Source: Actinomycetes bacterium (GTDB lineage: Bacteria > Actinomycetota > Acidimicrobiia > Acidimicrobiales > Ilumatobacteraceae). From it: 64,000 nucleotides of DNA. Positions 1 through 8,700 of the stretch are shown here, piece after piece. Under the pieces are notes generated by a model. It had not been told where the DNA came from and ran no database searches. It saw nothing but the letters and a program-made list of their open reading frames with translations. The stretch spans positions 62,001 through 126,000 of the forward strand of contig JANYCT010000057.1 in NCBI GenBank assembly GCA_025360105.1, in the 5' to 3' direction. How positions within the stretch are numbered: the first letter of the stretch is position 1; every line of letters starts with the position of its first letter. The translations under genes were made by a program, and so were the position numbers.

Positions 1-336
1 CTGATACAGCCCATGCGACAGCGACTCGAAGTAGGGCGTGACCGTGTCGTTGAGCTTGGCCGCTACATCGTCGGGCGTGAGTGCGAGACGCAGCGCGAGC
101 CGACCGTAGATGGGATCAGTGGTCGTTACTGGCACCTGACAGACGAAGACTTCGAAGGTGTCCTTCGCTGGCGCGTGCCGACCTCCGAGGATCAGCGTGA
201 GCCCCGCTGGCTGCCCAACCGGCGACTCAACGGAGGACCCCGTCGAGGCTTCCGTCGGCATGGCGACGGTGCTCGTGCACGCCACTCCGAGCAGGGGCGC
301 GACAAGAAAGAAAAGAACTCCCGGGAATTTCTTCAA
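1..336 (-). CDS. Putative secreted lipoprotein, 5' part only
   Basis: This reading frame is absent from the ORF track because it begins with TTG and runs off the left edge. The first 112 residues are visible. They open with a signal peptide (MKK, hydrophobic stretch, LLGVAC), so Cys20 could be lipidated after export. A Ser/Thr-rich spacer follows, then a folded region with a pair such as FEVFVCQVPV. Near the edge lies VTPYFESLSHGLYQ, which resembles the start of an extracellular peptidase-like domain, but that is only an impression. No upstream in-frame ATG or GTG gives a better start, and the signal peptide begins exactly at the TTG. The function is unknown. The lipoprotein call rests on the lipobox, which has Gly rather than Leu at -3, so a plain signal peptide is also possible. 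Confidence 0.6.
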   Translation of the reverse strand, partial: MKKFPGVLFFLVAPLLGVACTSTVAMPTEASTGSSVESPVGQPAGLTLILGGRHAPAKDTFEVFVCQVPVTTTDPIYGRLALRLALTPDDVAAKLNDTVTPYFESLSHGLYQ

Positions 337-497
337 GAATCGCTCAAGTTTCTCACCGCACCGACCGATACCTCTGGCACAACGATGCGCAGACGGGAAT
401 GTGCATCGACCGGGTTGGTGGGCTGATCCGCCGTCCCGTGAGGTTCTCCGGTGTCGGTCGTGGCGGAACGCGCCGACACCGGCGAACCACCCCCCGG

Positions 498-580
498 AAC
501 CCAACGAGACGCCCAACGAGACGCCCAACGACGATGCTCGACCACGATGCTCGGCCACAATGCTGGGCCACGATGCTGGG
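498..580. repeat. Short degenerate tandem repeats beside aat
   Basis: The 247-base gap between the lipoprotein gene and the end of aat holds two adjoining runs. One is about three copies of a 12-base unit, CCCAACGAGACG. The next is about three copies of a 13-base unit, CCACGATGCTGGG. The second run stops just before the aat stop codon. The remainder of the gap shows no gene that I can support. Confidence 0.7.
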
Positions 581-583
581 CCA

Positions 584-1243
584 TTACAGAACGATCGCTT
601 GGTCGAGCAATCGCAGGTACCTGTCGCGCGGGATCTCGATGGCTCCCAACGACGCGAGGTGATCGGTGCTCCATTGCACATCGAGCAGAGATACGTCAGC
701 CGCACGGAGTTCGTCGACGAGTGCGACCAATGCCACCTTCGAGGCGTCGCGTGCGACCGAGAACATGCTCTCGCCCGCGAAGAAGTGATTGATCCTCACG
801 CCGTACAGTCCGCCGACGAGCTCGCCTGCGGAATCAAACACCTCCACACTATGTGCCCAGCCCAGTGTGTGCATCACGTGATACGCCTCGATGAAGGGCT
901 CATTTATCCAACCATTCGGCCGATTCGGGTCACCGCAGCGCGTCATCACCTCGCGAAAACAGGTGTTGAAACGAACCTCGTACTTGCGACAACTCTGACG
1001 CAGCGACTTCGACACCTTCAGTGTGTCGAGAGGCAATACGCCCCGCGGATTCGGAGACCACCACGCGACACCCCAGCGATCGATGGGCATCGGGAACAGA
1101 CCGTTGCGATACGCCAACAGCAGTGTGCCGGGCTCGAGATCGGCGCCTACACCAACCAGACCGTGTTTGTCGGCTCGATGCGCCGGAGGCAACCGCCATC
1201 GAGTGAGCGGCGGTTCGACAGGCGTTGCATCGAAAGCAGTCAC
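584..1243 (-). CDS. aat: Leucyl/phenylalanyl-tRNA--protein transferase
   Basis: Aat transfers Leu or Phe from aminoacyl-tRNA to N-terminal Arg or Lys of proteins, which marks them for ClpAP/ClpS degradation in the cytoplasm. The 219-aa protein shows the family signatures in order: YRNGLFPMP, WWSPNPRGVLPLD, PFIEAYHVMHTLGWAHSVE and GLYGVRINHFFAGESMF. Length is normal for the family. I place the start at the GTG giving MTAFDATP; the ORF-track start ten codons upstream is a TTG without support. It lies 48 bases downstream of hbd on the same strand and is probably cotranscribed with it. Confidence 0.93.
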   Translation of the reverse strand: MTAFDATPVEPPLTRWRLPPAHRADKHGLVGVGADLEPGTLLLAYRNGLFPMPIDRWGVAWWSPNPRGVLPLDTLKVSKSLRQSCRKYEVRFNTCFREVMTRCGDPNRPNGWINEPFIEAYHVMHTLGWAHSVEVFDSAGELVGGLYGVRINHFFAGESMFSVARDASKVALVALVDELRAADVSLLDVQWSTDHLASLGAIEIPRDRYLRLLDQAIVL

Positions 1244-1291
1244 CGCACCAGCATGCCCGAACCGCTGAGGCAAGCCAGCGCGGAACCGAAA

Positions 1292-2149
1292 TCAGCGTGC
1301 GTAATCGAAGAAGCCACGGCCGCTCTTGCGACCGAGACGGTTCGCAGCAACCATGCGGCGCAACGTGGGTACGGCCGCGTAGTTAGGATCGCGGAACTCG
1401 TCGTAGAGCGCATCGAGAATGGCCAGCGATGTGTCGAGTCCGACGAGATCGAGCAGCGCAAACGGACCCATCGGAAAATTGCACCCGCCCTTCATGGCCG
1501 TATCGATGTCGGCGATGGTGGCGGTGCCCTGCTCGTACAGTCGCACGGCATTGTTGAGGTAGGGGAACAGGAGTGCGTTCACGATGAAACCGGCCTGATC
1601 CTTCACTTCGACTGCGTCCTTACCGCACGCCACCGCGAAGGCCGTTGCGGCGGCGATGGTGTCGTCACTCGCGGTGAGCGGGCGAACGACCTCGACCAGC
1701 TTCATCGCCGGCGCCGGGTTGAAGAAATGGATGCCGCACACCTTGTCGGGGCGCTGTGTCACCATCGCCAACTCGACCACGGCAAGTGTGCTCGTGTTGG
1801 TGGCGAGGATGGCGCTGGGTTGCACCACCTGCTCGAGTTCGGCGAACAGTTCTTTCTTCACGGCGAGGTCTTCGACCACGCTCTCGATGACGAGATCACA
1901 GTCGCGCAGTGCACCGAGGTGATCGGTGGCACTCACGCGGGCGAGGATGGCCACACGCTCGTCGTCGGTGAGCTTGGCGCGCTCCACCTGCTTGGCCAGG
2001 CTCTTGGCGAGCGACGCAACCATCGCGTCGGCGCTGGCCTGGGTACGCGAACGCACGATGACCGTGTAACCGGCACGTGCTGCGACCTCGGCAAGGCCCG
2101 ATCCCATGATGCCCGAACCCAGAATGCCGACTGTTGTGATCTCGCCCAT
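1292..2149 (-). CDS. 3-hydroxybutyryl-CoA dehydrogenase family protein
   Basis: This is an NAD(P)-dependent 3-hydroxyacyl-CoA dehydrogenase, 285 aa, that would interconvert 3-hydroxyacyl-CoA and 3-ketoacyl-CoA in fatty acid or butyrate metabolism. The N-terminal Rossmann domain carries GILGSGIMGSG from residue 8. The substrate-site segment GIHFFNPAPAMKLVEVV is typical of the family (HxFNP). The C-terminal helical domain contains DLVGLDTSLAI. The ORF track begins 22 codons further upstream, but the ATG at MGEITTVG fits the family and lies 7 nt after a good -10 hexamer, suggesting a leaderless message. It is related to FadB2/Hbd. It is divergent from nhaA and is followed by aat. Confidence 0.9.
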   Translation of the reverse strand: MGEITTVGILGSGIMGSGLAEVAARAGYTVIVRSRTQASADAMVASLAKSLAKQVERAKLTDDERVAILARVSATDHLGALRDCDLVIESVVEDLAVKKELFAELEQVVQPSAILATNTSTLAVVELAMVTQRPDKVCGIHFFNPAPAMKLVEVVRPLTASDDTIAAATAFAVACGKDAVEVKDQAGFIVNALLFPYLNNAVRLYEQGTATIADIDTAMKGGCNFPMGPFALLDLVGLDTSLAILDALYDEFRDPNYAAVPTLRRMVAANRLGRKSGRGFFDYAR

Positions 2150-2156
2150 TCCGGAG

Positions 2157-2185
2157 ACGCTACTTACCCATGGGTAACCGGCCAA
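2157..2185 (-). promoter_or_regulatory. hbd-aat promoter with palindromic operator
   Basis: On the minus strand TTGGCC, a 17-bp spacer and TAGCGT form a promoter whose -10 ends 7 nt before the hbd ATG. The spacer contains the perfect 14-bp palindrome TTACCCATGGGTAA (2164-2177), placed where a dimeric repressor would block RNA polymerase. The site also lies upstream of the divergent nhaA, which has its own TAGGAT hexamer 6 nt before its GTG. The cognate regulator is not known. Confidence 0.5.
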
Positions 2186-2250
2186 AGCCGGACGGTACGC
2201 GGGCGGAGCCGGCAACTCGCTACTCGTGCGCGGGCACCTAGGATTCGTGG

Positions 2251-3519
2251 GTGCCTCAACGTCGAGTGTTCCGACCCCTGCGTGAGTTTCTTGCCACAGA
2301 GGCCGCCGGTGGGGTGCTGGCCGTGGGAGCCGCGGTCGCTGCGATCATCTGGGTCAACCTCGCCCCCCACAACTACGAGTCGCTGTGGTCCACGGAGATG
2401 GCCATCACCGTGGGCCATCACACACTCAGCCTCAGCCTGGAACATTGGGTCAACGACGGACTCATGGCAATTTTTTTCCTCGTTGTGGGTCTGGAGATCA
2501 AACGCGAACTAGTTCACGGCGAACTGCGCGTGCCGCGCCGGGCGGCCCTGCCCGTGGCGGCGGCGCTCGGCGGCATGATCGTGCCGGCGGCCATCTTCTT
2601 TGCGATCAACTACGGACGATCCACCAGCCACGGCTGGGGAGTCCCCATGGCTACCGATATCGCGTTGGCGCTGGGCGTGGTGGCACTCGTGGGGAGTCGA
2701 ATCGTGCCTGCGTCGCTGTCGCTGTTCCTACTCGCCGTCGCCATCGTCGACGACATCGGTGCCATCGTGGTCATCGCGGTCTTCTACAGCACCGGCATCA
2801 GCGTGGGTTGGCTGATCTTGGGAGCCGCGATGGTCGCGCTCACTGTTTTGATGCAACGCGTTCGTGTCGAGGCGATGACTCCCTACCTCCTCGTCGGAAC
2901 CGTTCTGTGGCTGGCGTTGCATGAAGCCGGCATTCACGCCACCATCGCCGGCGTGATCATGGGCCTCCTCGCCCCCACGACACCTGTTCTGTCGCCGGGA
3001 ACCATCGATGAAGCTGAACTCGCCGATGTGTCGACTCCGCAGGCGGCGCAAAGCACCATCACGATCGCACGGCATTCGGTGAGCGTCGTCGAACGTCTGG
3101 AACACGCCCTGCATCCATGGTCGAGCTTTGTCATCGTTCCGATCTTCGCGTTGGCCAATGCAGGCATCCGTCTCAATAGCGAACTCTTCGACGGCGTATT
3201 CAGTTCACACGTGTTCTGGGGAGTCGTGCTCGGTTTGCTCGTTGGCAAACCCGTGGGCATCACGATCGCGTCGTGGCTCGCCGTGCGAACCGGCGTGGCC
3301 GAGCTTCCGCCCGATGTCCGAATGTCACAGATCAGCGCCATTGGCTGCGTGGCCGGTATCGGCTTCACGGTCAGCTTGTTCGTATCTGATCTGGCGTTCG
3401 GTCATCCGGTCGACTTGGGCCACGCCAAGTTCGCAATTCTCGTGGCTTCGATTTCAGCTGGTGTTCTCGGTGTCGTTGGCCTGCGTTCATTAGCGCACCG
3501 ACACCGTCCACCTGCGTGA
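2251..3519 (+). CDS. nhaA: Na+/H+ antiporter NhaA
   Basis: NhaA exchanges cytoplasmic Na+ for external protons at the inner membrane and supports salt and pH homeostasis. The 422-aa protein has the usual 11-12 hydrophobic segments. Family landmarks are FLVVGLEIKRELVHGEL, the MATDIA segment with Asp136, and AIVDDIGAI with the paired ion-binding aspartates Asp167 and Asp168, equivalent to Asp163/Asp164 of the E. coli protein. It is somewhat longer than the E. coli protein because of a loop near residues 245-275. The GTG start follows TAGGAT by 6 nt and gives an Arg-rich N terminus before the first membrane segment. It is divergent from hbd. Confidence 0.95.
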   Translation: MPQRRVFRPLREFLATEAAGGVLAVGAAVAAIIWVNLAPHNYESLWSTEMAITVGHHTLSLSLEHWVNDGLMAIFFLVVGLEIKRELVHGELRVPRRAALPVAAALGGMIVPAAIFFAINYGRSTSHGWGVPMATDIALALGVVALVGSRIVPASLSLFLLAVAIVDDIGAIVVIAVFYSTGISVGWLILGAAMVALTVLMQRVRVEAMTPYLLVGTVLWLALHEAGIHATIAGVIMGLLAPTTPVLSPGTIDEAELADVSTPQAAQSTITIARHSVSVVERLEHALHPWSSFVIVPIFALANAGIRLNSELFDGVFSSHVFWGVVLGLLVGKPVGITIASWLAVRTGVAELPPDVRMSQISAIGCVAGIGFTVSLFVSDLAFGHPVDLGHAKFAILVASISAGVLGVVGLRSLAHRHRPPA

Positions 3520-3527
3520 GGGCACCG

Positions 3528-4043
3528 ATGTCCCAAGGTCAGCTTCCGGAAATGACCGACCCCCGGCGCCTCGTGCTACTGGAGGGCGTCAACAACTTCC
3601 GCGATCTCGGCGGCTATCCGGCCGACGGAGGCACCACCCGTTGGGAAGTGGTGTGCCAGGCTGACGGCTGTACAGGCTGAGCGCCAACGACATCGTGGCG
3701 CTGCGCAATCGTGGACTCGGCATGGTCATCGATCTGGGTACCTCGCGGAGAACTCGACGAACGCGGTCGGTATCCGCTCGATCAACACGACCTCGCATTC
3801 CATCACCTGCCGGTGCTCGACCAGACCTGGCAACACATGGACATACCCGAGTTCGACAACGATGCGGCGTTCTTGATGTGGGCATATCAGGACATGCTTC
3901 GCGTCGGCGGCGCTGAATTTGGCGCGGCCCTCGGCCTTATCGCGAACGCGGGTATAACACCGATGGTGTTCCACTGCACAGCGGGCAAGGACCGCACCGG
4001 CATCCTTGCCGCGCTGACGCGGCGCGTACAGTGGCAGCCATGA
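3528..4043 (+). pseudogene. Decayed protein-tyrosine phosphatase (PF13350-like)
   Basis: The sequence encodes a recognisable Tyr/Ser phosphatase of the Y_phosphatase3 type, but in pieces. From the ATG at 3528 one frame gives LEGVNNFRDLGGYPADGG and stops soon after ADG. A one-base deletion near 3669 moves the homology (LYRLSANDIVALRNRGLG) to another frame. A one-base insertion near 3748 returns it to the first (GELDERGRYPLDQHDLAFHHLPV). The P-loop HCTAGKDRTG is intact, but the protein ends 13 residues later, so the usual C-terminal region is missing. Its terminal TGA overlaps the ATG of the next gene. Two indels plus a truncation make a pseudogene likelier than programmed frameshifting; assembly errors could explain the indels but not the truncation. 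Confidence 0.75.
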
Positions 4044-4666
4044 CCGGAACGCTTGCTCTCTTGGGTGGTGGCCCCTTTACGGCCAACGACGAACTCGATC
4101 GCCGTCTGATCGCGTCGTCATCGGCCACCGAGGTGGTGGTGCTACCCACCGCCGATGCCTTCGAGCATCCGAGCCGCTCCATCGACGCGGCCAAGCAGTG
4201 GGGTGAGCGTCTCGGCATCGCCATCGACGGACGACTCGTGTTGCGGCGCGCCGATGCAAACGATCACGAACATGTTCACGCGGTGGAACATGCGCGCATG
4301 GTGTACCTCGTCGGCGATTCTCCTCTGCACCTGCGCTCGGTGCTCAAGAACACCGCCATGTTCGACGCGCTTTGCGGTGTCATCGCCAACGGTGGCGTGG
4401 TGGCAGCCGTGGGCGCCAGCGCTGCATGCCTGTGCGACCCGATGACTGACCCACGCGGCGGCGCCTTCACGCTCGGCCTCGCTCTTGTCGATGGCCTAGC
4501 GCTGCTCACCGAGGCAGAATCGTGGTCTCCCGAGCGCTTGCACCGCACCCTCAAACTCGCCAAGGGTTTCGCTGTGGCCGTGTTACCCACCGCCAGCGCG
4601 CTGTTATACAGCAACGCCACGTGGGAGCGCATCGGTGCTGTCGACGTACACGGCGACCTCATCTGA
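4040..4666 (+). CDS. Peptidase S51-like / cyanophycinase-like protein
   Basis: This 208-aa protein has the class I glutamine-amidotransferase-like fold of S51 peptidases (cyanophycinase, PepE). It opens with LALLGGGPF and has EVVVLPTADAFEHP, then VYLVGDSPLHLRSVL, then VVAAVGASAACLCDPM. The last holds the presumed nucleophile Ser in GASAA, where the family usually has GxSAGA. C-terminal VHGDLI ends the domain. I use the ATG at MTGTLALL; the GTG nine bases upstream is an alternative. A TACAGT hexamer lies 7 nt before the ATG, so the gene may have its own promoter inside the end of the phosphatase remnant. The substrate is unknown; actinobacterial members need not act on cyanophycin. Confidence 0.75.
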   Translation: MTGTLALLGGGPFTANDELDRRLIASSSATEVVVLPTADAFEHPSRSIDAAKQWGERLGIAIDGRLVLRRADANDHEHVHAVEHARMVYLVGDSPLHLRSVLKNTAMFDALCGVIANGGVVAAVGASAACLCDPMTDPRGGAFTLGLALVDGLALLTEAESWSPERLHRTLKLAKGFAVAVLPTASALLYSNATWERIGAVDVHGDLI

Positions 4667-4675
4667 AGCCGCCGA

Positions 4676-5512
4676 CTACTTTTCGCTGATGGTGACCTTT
4701 GTGATGGTCAGCGCGGTCAACGGCGGAACGCCGTTTGCCGCCGTTGGGTTGGCCTGCGCCTCGAGCGCCTTCACGGTGGTGTCGAATCCGTCGGTGACCT
4801 GACCGAGCAGGCTGTACTCGGCAGGCAGTGCCACACCCTGGGAACCGGTGACTACGAAGAACTGGCTGTCGTTGGTGGTGGCGCCTTGCGCCTTGGCCAT
4901 CGCGACCGTGCCAAGCGCATACTTGCCGCTCTTGGGTGGCTCCACTGGAACCGAAATGCCAGCGCCGCCGGAACCCGTGCCCGTAGGGTCGCCACACTGC
5001 ACCATGAAGTCCTTGATCGCACGATGGCAGGGGGTGTTGTCGTAGAAGTGATAGCGGGCCAGGTAAACGAACAGATTCACGTTCTGGGGTGAGTTCACTG
5101 CATCGAGCGCCATGGTGTAGCTGCCCTTGTTGGTCTCGACTACTGCGGTGTAGGTCTTGCCCGCCGTGATGCATGTTGGTGCCGGTTTCGGAAAAGACAC
5201 CACTCGGCCGGCAGAACCGTCGGCTGGCGGGCACGGAAACGCCCCGGAAGCATCAGGTGTGGGTGGCGTACCGATCGTGGTGACCACCGGTGCGACCGTG
5301 GTGGTTGAGCCCACACTGGAGGCAGCCTTGGTCGACGAATCACTTGGTCCGAACAGCCGCACGAGACCGAAAACCGCAACGATGAGCGCCGGTACCCCGA
5401 TACCAATCTGCAGACTGCGCTTCTTCGTCTTGGCGCGCCGAGCTTCACGAGCCATTTCCTCGAGCTTCAGTTGCCGGTTTGCTTTCTGACGTTCACGCTT
5501 GTCTGTGCCCAC
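4676..5512 (-). CDS. Membrane-anchored cyclophilin-type peptidyl-prolyl isomerase
   Basis: The 278-aa protein would catalyse cis-trans isomerisation of X-Pro bonds outside the cytoplasmic membrane. The N terminus is highly charged (RERQKANRQLK...RRAKTKKRS) and is followed by one membrane segment around residues 36-52. A Ser/Thr/Pro linker leads to a cyclophilin domain from about residue 120, seen in KGSYTMALD, NVNLFVYLARYHFYDNTPCHRAI, DFMVQCGDPTGTG and ATTNDSQFFVVTG. The start is a GTG with TAGCGT 9 nt upstream. It is convergent with the S51-type gene and divergent from the large fusion gene. The architecture is common in actinobacteria. Confidence 0.88.
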   Translation of the reverse strand: MGTDKRERQKANRQLKLEEMAREARRAKTKKRSLQIGIGVPALIVAVFGLVRLFGPSDSSTKAASSVGSTTTVAPVVTTIGTPPTPDASGAFPCPPADGSAGRVVSFPKPAPTCITAGKTYTAVVETNKGSYTMALDAVNSPQNVNLFVYLARYHFYDNTPCHRAIKDFMVQCGDPTGTGSGGAGISVPVEPPKSGKYALGTVAMAKAQGATTNDSQFFVVTGSQGVALPAEYSLLGQVTDGFDTTVKALEAQANPTAANGVPPLTALTITKVTISEK

Positions 5513-5737
5513 AAGGACGACACGCTAGTGCCTCGCCACGTCGCAACACCCGTCGCCTCCACCGCTGTTCGTCAACGAATCGAAAAGTCCGGGTTGCCAT
5601 TCCCTGAGCGCGATCGACAAGAACCGCTCAAGGAAGCGACGTTGCGTGTCGATATTGCCATGCAGCGTTCGTTCGCGGCGGGACACAGCACAGGCACAGT
5701 GAGAAGCGGGAAGCCACGTCATGCAGTTCGGGACACC

Positions 5738-8700
5738 ATGAGTCGGTTGACGAACCCAACCCCACTCTCGCGGCGCGAGGCTGGGGCCGACGGCCGCGCC
5801 GATGCTCCCGCAGGCGCAGTCCACCGCCTCGGTCGCCAGATCGCCGTACTCGCCCTCGTCACCGGATTCGCCTACCTCGCGTGGCGCAGCGTCTGGTCGT
5901 GGCATAGTTCGGGTACCACGATCGCGTGGTGGTTGGCAGTACCGGCACTTGCCGTGGAGGTCACCGGCTTTGTTGTTGTCTCAGTGTTGTTCTGGGCCCT
6001 GTGGCGCCACCCCCGGATGCAGCCATCCAGCCATCACGGCACCAACAACATCGAGCCCGATCAACTCGACGAGATGATGCATCCCGACTTCGATGTCGCG
6101 ATCATCGCCACCGACGGGAGCGTGGAGGATCTTCGCGTCACCCTCGTGTCGTTGCGATTCGACCCATCGACACCGCGCGCATTGGTCATCGATCACGCAG
6201 GCCGGCCCGAAACAGTGCTCCTCGCAGCTGAGTTCGATGCCAACTATCGCGTTCCTGATCCCACCGACGTCTCCGGTCTCTCCGCCGCCGTCGCGGCATC
6301 GCAACACGCGTTCTTCTTGCTCTTGAACAGCGGCGACATCCCAGCAATCGGTGCTGCCCAATCACTGCGCGAGTGGATGACCACCGATGACATCGCCGTC
6401 GTACAGGGCGTGGTCACTGCGACTCCGGGAGACTCGGTCGAGCACGGGCCGAATGGACGCCACGACCTCACCTTCGAGCGCAGCGGCCTGAACCCTGGGC
6501 TGGGAGCACGTGGTACGGGAATTCTGACAGGGAGCGGCGCGCTCATTCGCCGCGCCGCGTTGCGCGACATCGAATTCAGCCAGAACTCGCGACAGAGTGC
6601 GCTGTGGGAAATAATGCCGTTGCTTGCAGCGCACGGCGCGCGCGTTGTGGCCGCCGGTGGCCATGCGGTGGTCGCCGCAAAGCCGCTCACCTCGGCGCCT
6701 GCCGCTGCACTCAGTCGTCGATCACAGGCCGATGCCGGTTGGCGCCTGTTCACCGGACCGAATGGGGCATTGCGCTCCCGTGGGCTGCGCTGGCGGGATC
6801 GCCTTGCGTTGGCTGCCTGGGCAGCGCGATCGCTCGACGGGTTACGCAGGGTGGTACTTGGTGCGATCGTTCTCGGTGCGCTCCTCGCAGGCCGCTCACC
6901 GTTCGCGCCGTCACCCGGGCCCATCCTGTATCTCTGGGCGCCCGCATTCGTTCTGGCGTCGGTTGCCTTGGCGCTGCTGTCTGGCGGCACACTGCGGCCA
7001 GGCGATCGCGTACGCGGCTCGGTGCGAGCAGTGGGGTTGTCGATCGCGCTCGTCGTCGCGATCAACTCGGTGCTCGTGATCCGTGGCATCTCGGATCGCT
7101 TCACCCACGCGCTCCATCCACTCGATCACACCACCCAGATCGGTCTGTCGGTCATTTCGCTGTGGCTCCTGGCGGGGTCGCTGGACTCGCTCCGCCTGCT
7201 CGCACGCCGTCGTCAGAACCGGCGCGCGATCCGCTTGGCAGCATCCGGTACTGGTCGCCTCGACGAGTTGGGCGTCTACGTCTCCGACATCACCATGCTC
7301 GGCGCAGGACTTCTCTCGGACCAGCCTGTCGCAATTGGTGGTCGACATCGTCTGGCGTTCTCGGTGCCGAGTGAGTCGGGCATCACCTCCATCGAGGTGT
7401 CGTGCGTCGTTCGCAACGCACGACCTGACCTCGTGAGCACCTGGAGAATCGGCGTGGAGTTCGAAGACGTTGACACCTACGCCTTGAACACCCTTGCCGA
7501 ATGCTGCGCTGTGATGCCTGCGCGCGCGGCTCTTGCTGGAGCCGAGCCTGCGCCCGGGGTGTTCGATGAGCCCGCCGCGGCACATGTGGCTCCCCGTCGA
7601 CTCGCACTTCAATTTGCCACTCTGCTCGCGCTCGCCGGCGTCGTCTCGTCCGCCGCACCGATCAATGCCGAAGCCAGCCCGCCAACGACACGCCTCGTGT
7701 CCGGCGAAGTCGTCGACGTCGGTGAGGCCCCGGTCCTGCCGCAGCCGACCCAGACCAGCACGACGCCCGGCACGACCGGGACGAAACCGAGCAACACAAC
7801 CGTCGCCAGCCCAGCGCCCGTCAGCACAGCCACCATCGCCACGAACCCGGATCCGGTCAGCACCGACTCGCCCCCCCTCGAGTCCGCGCAGCCGATCGAT
7901 CCGATCGTGACCGACCCCGCGACTTCGGAGGTGCCCCCCGCCTCCGAAGTCGCGGGTGGAAACAACCACAGCGACCTCAGCGGTATCACGGTCGTCGGCG
8001 TGTGCTCGTCGGATGCCGGCAACGACGGGGTTTTCGGCACGAATGACGACACGTACGGTGCGACAGTGAGCACCATCACTGACCGACGGGGCAGCTACAA
8101 CCTCACGCTTGACGGACTCGCCTGCTGGGTGTCGATCGAGCCGCCGCTGCAAGCCATACAAGCGTCTTCGACCATCGCCGGACCTCAGGTGGGCCGCGCC
8201 GCGCTCGTCGATTTCACAGGTACCGGTCGAGTCGCAATGGCTCCGGTACGGATCACCCGCACCCCACTGCCGAGCGCGGGCCCCGCGGCGGCCGCCAAGC
8301 AGACCGGCGCGATCGGCGATCTCGTCTGGATGGATCGGAATGCCGACGGCATTCGCCAACGTGATGAGGCCGGCGTGGCGAAGGCAACGATCACGCTCTA
8401 CAGCGCCATGGGGAAGACCGTCGATACCACGGTCACGGGCGCCGACGGCACCTTCCTGTTCGATCGGCTCGGTGCAGGCATGTACAGCTTGGGAGTGTCG
8501 AACCTGCCCGTCGGGCTGCGCGTGCCCAGCGTCGACCCATTGACCTCGCGCACACCGCTCGTGTCGTTGCAACCCGGTCAGAGACTGTCGGCAGCCGATG
8601 TGGGCGTGGTCCCCGAGGCGGCGTCGGCTTTGCGCCCGTCGACCGTCGTTGCGCTGCCGGCGCCGTCGAGCGACCAGCTCGACCCTGCCGGCCGTTCAGG

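Noticed and set aside
158-2512. 784-aa plus-strand ORF
   Set aside because: It is antisense to aat and hbd, has low-complexity Arg/His-rich sequence and no family resemblance; the minus-strand genes show clear motifs.
3660-3760. Programmed ribosomal frameshifting in the phosphatase gene
   Set aside because: Two separate shifts of opposite sign would be needed, no slippery sequence or stem is evident, and the protein is also truncated at its end.
6911-8572. 553-aa minus-strand ORF
   Set aside because: It is antisense to the PilZ fusion gene and is rich in Arg, His and Gly without domain features.
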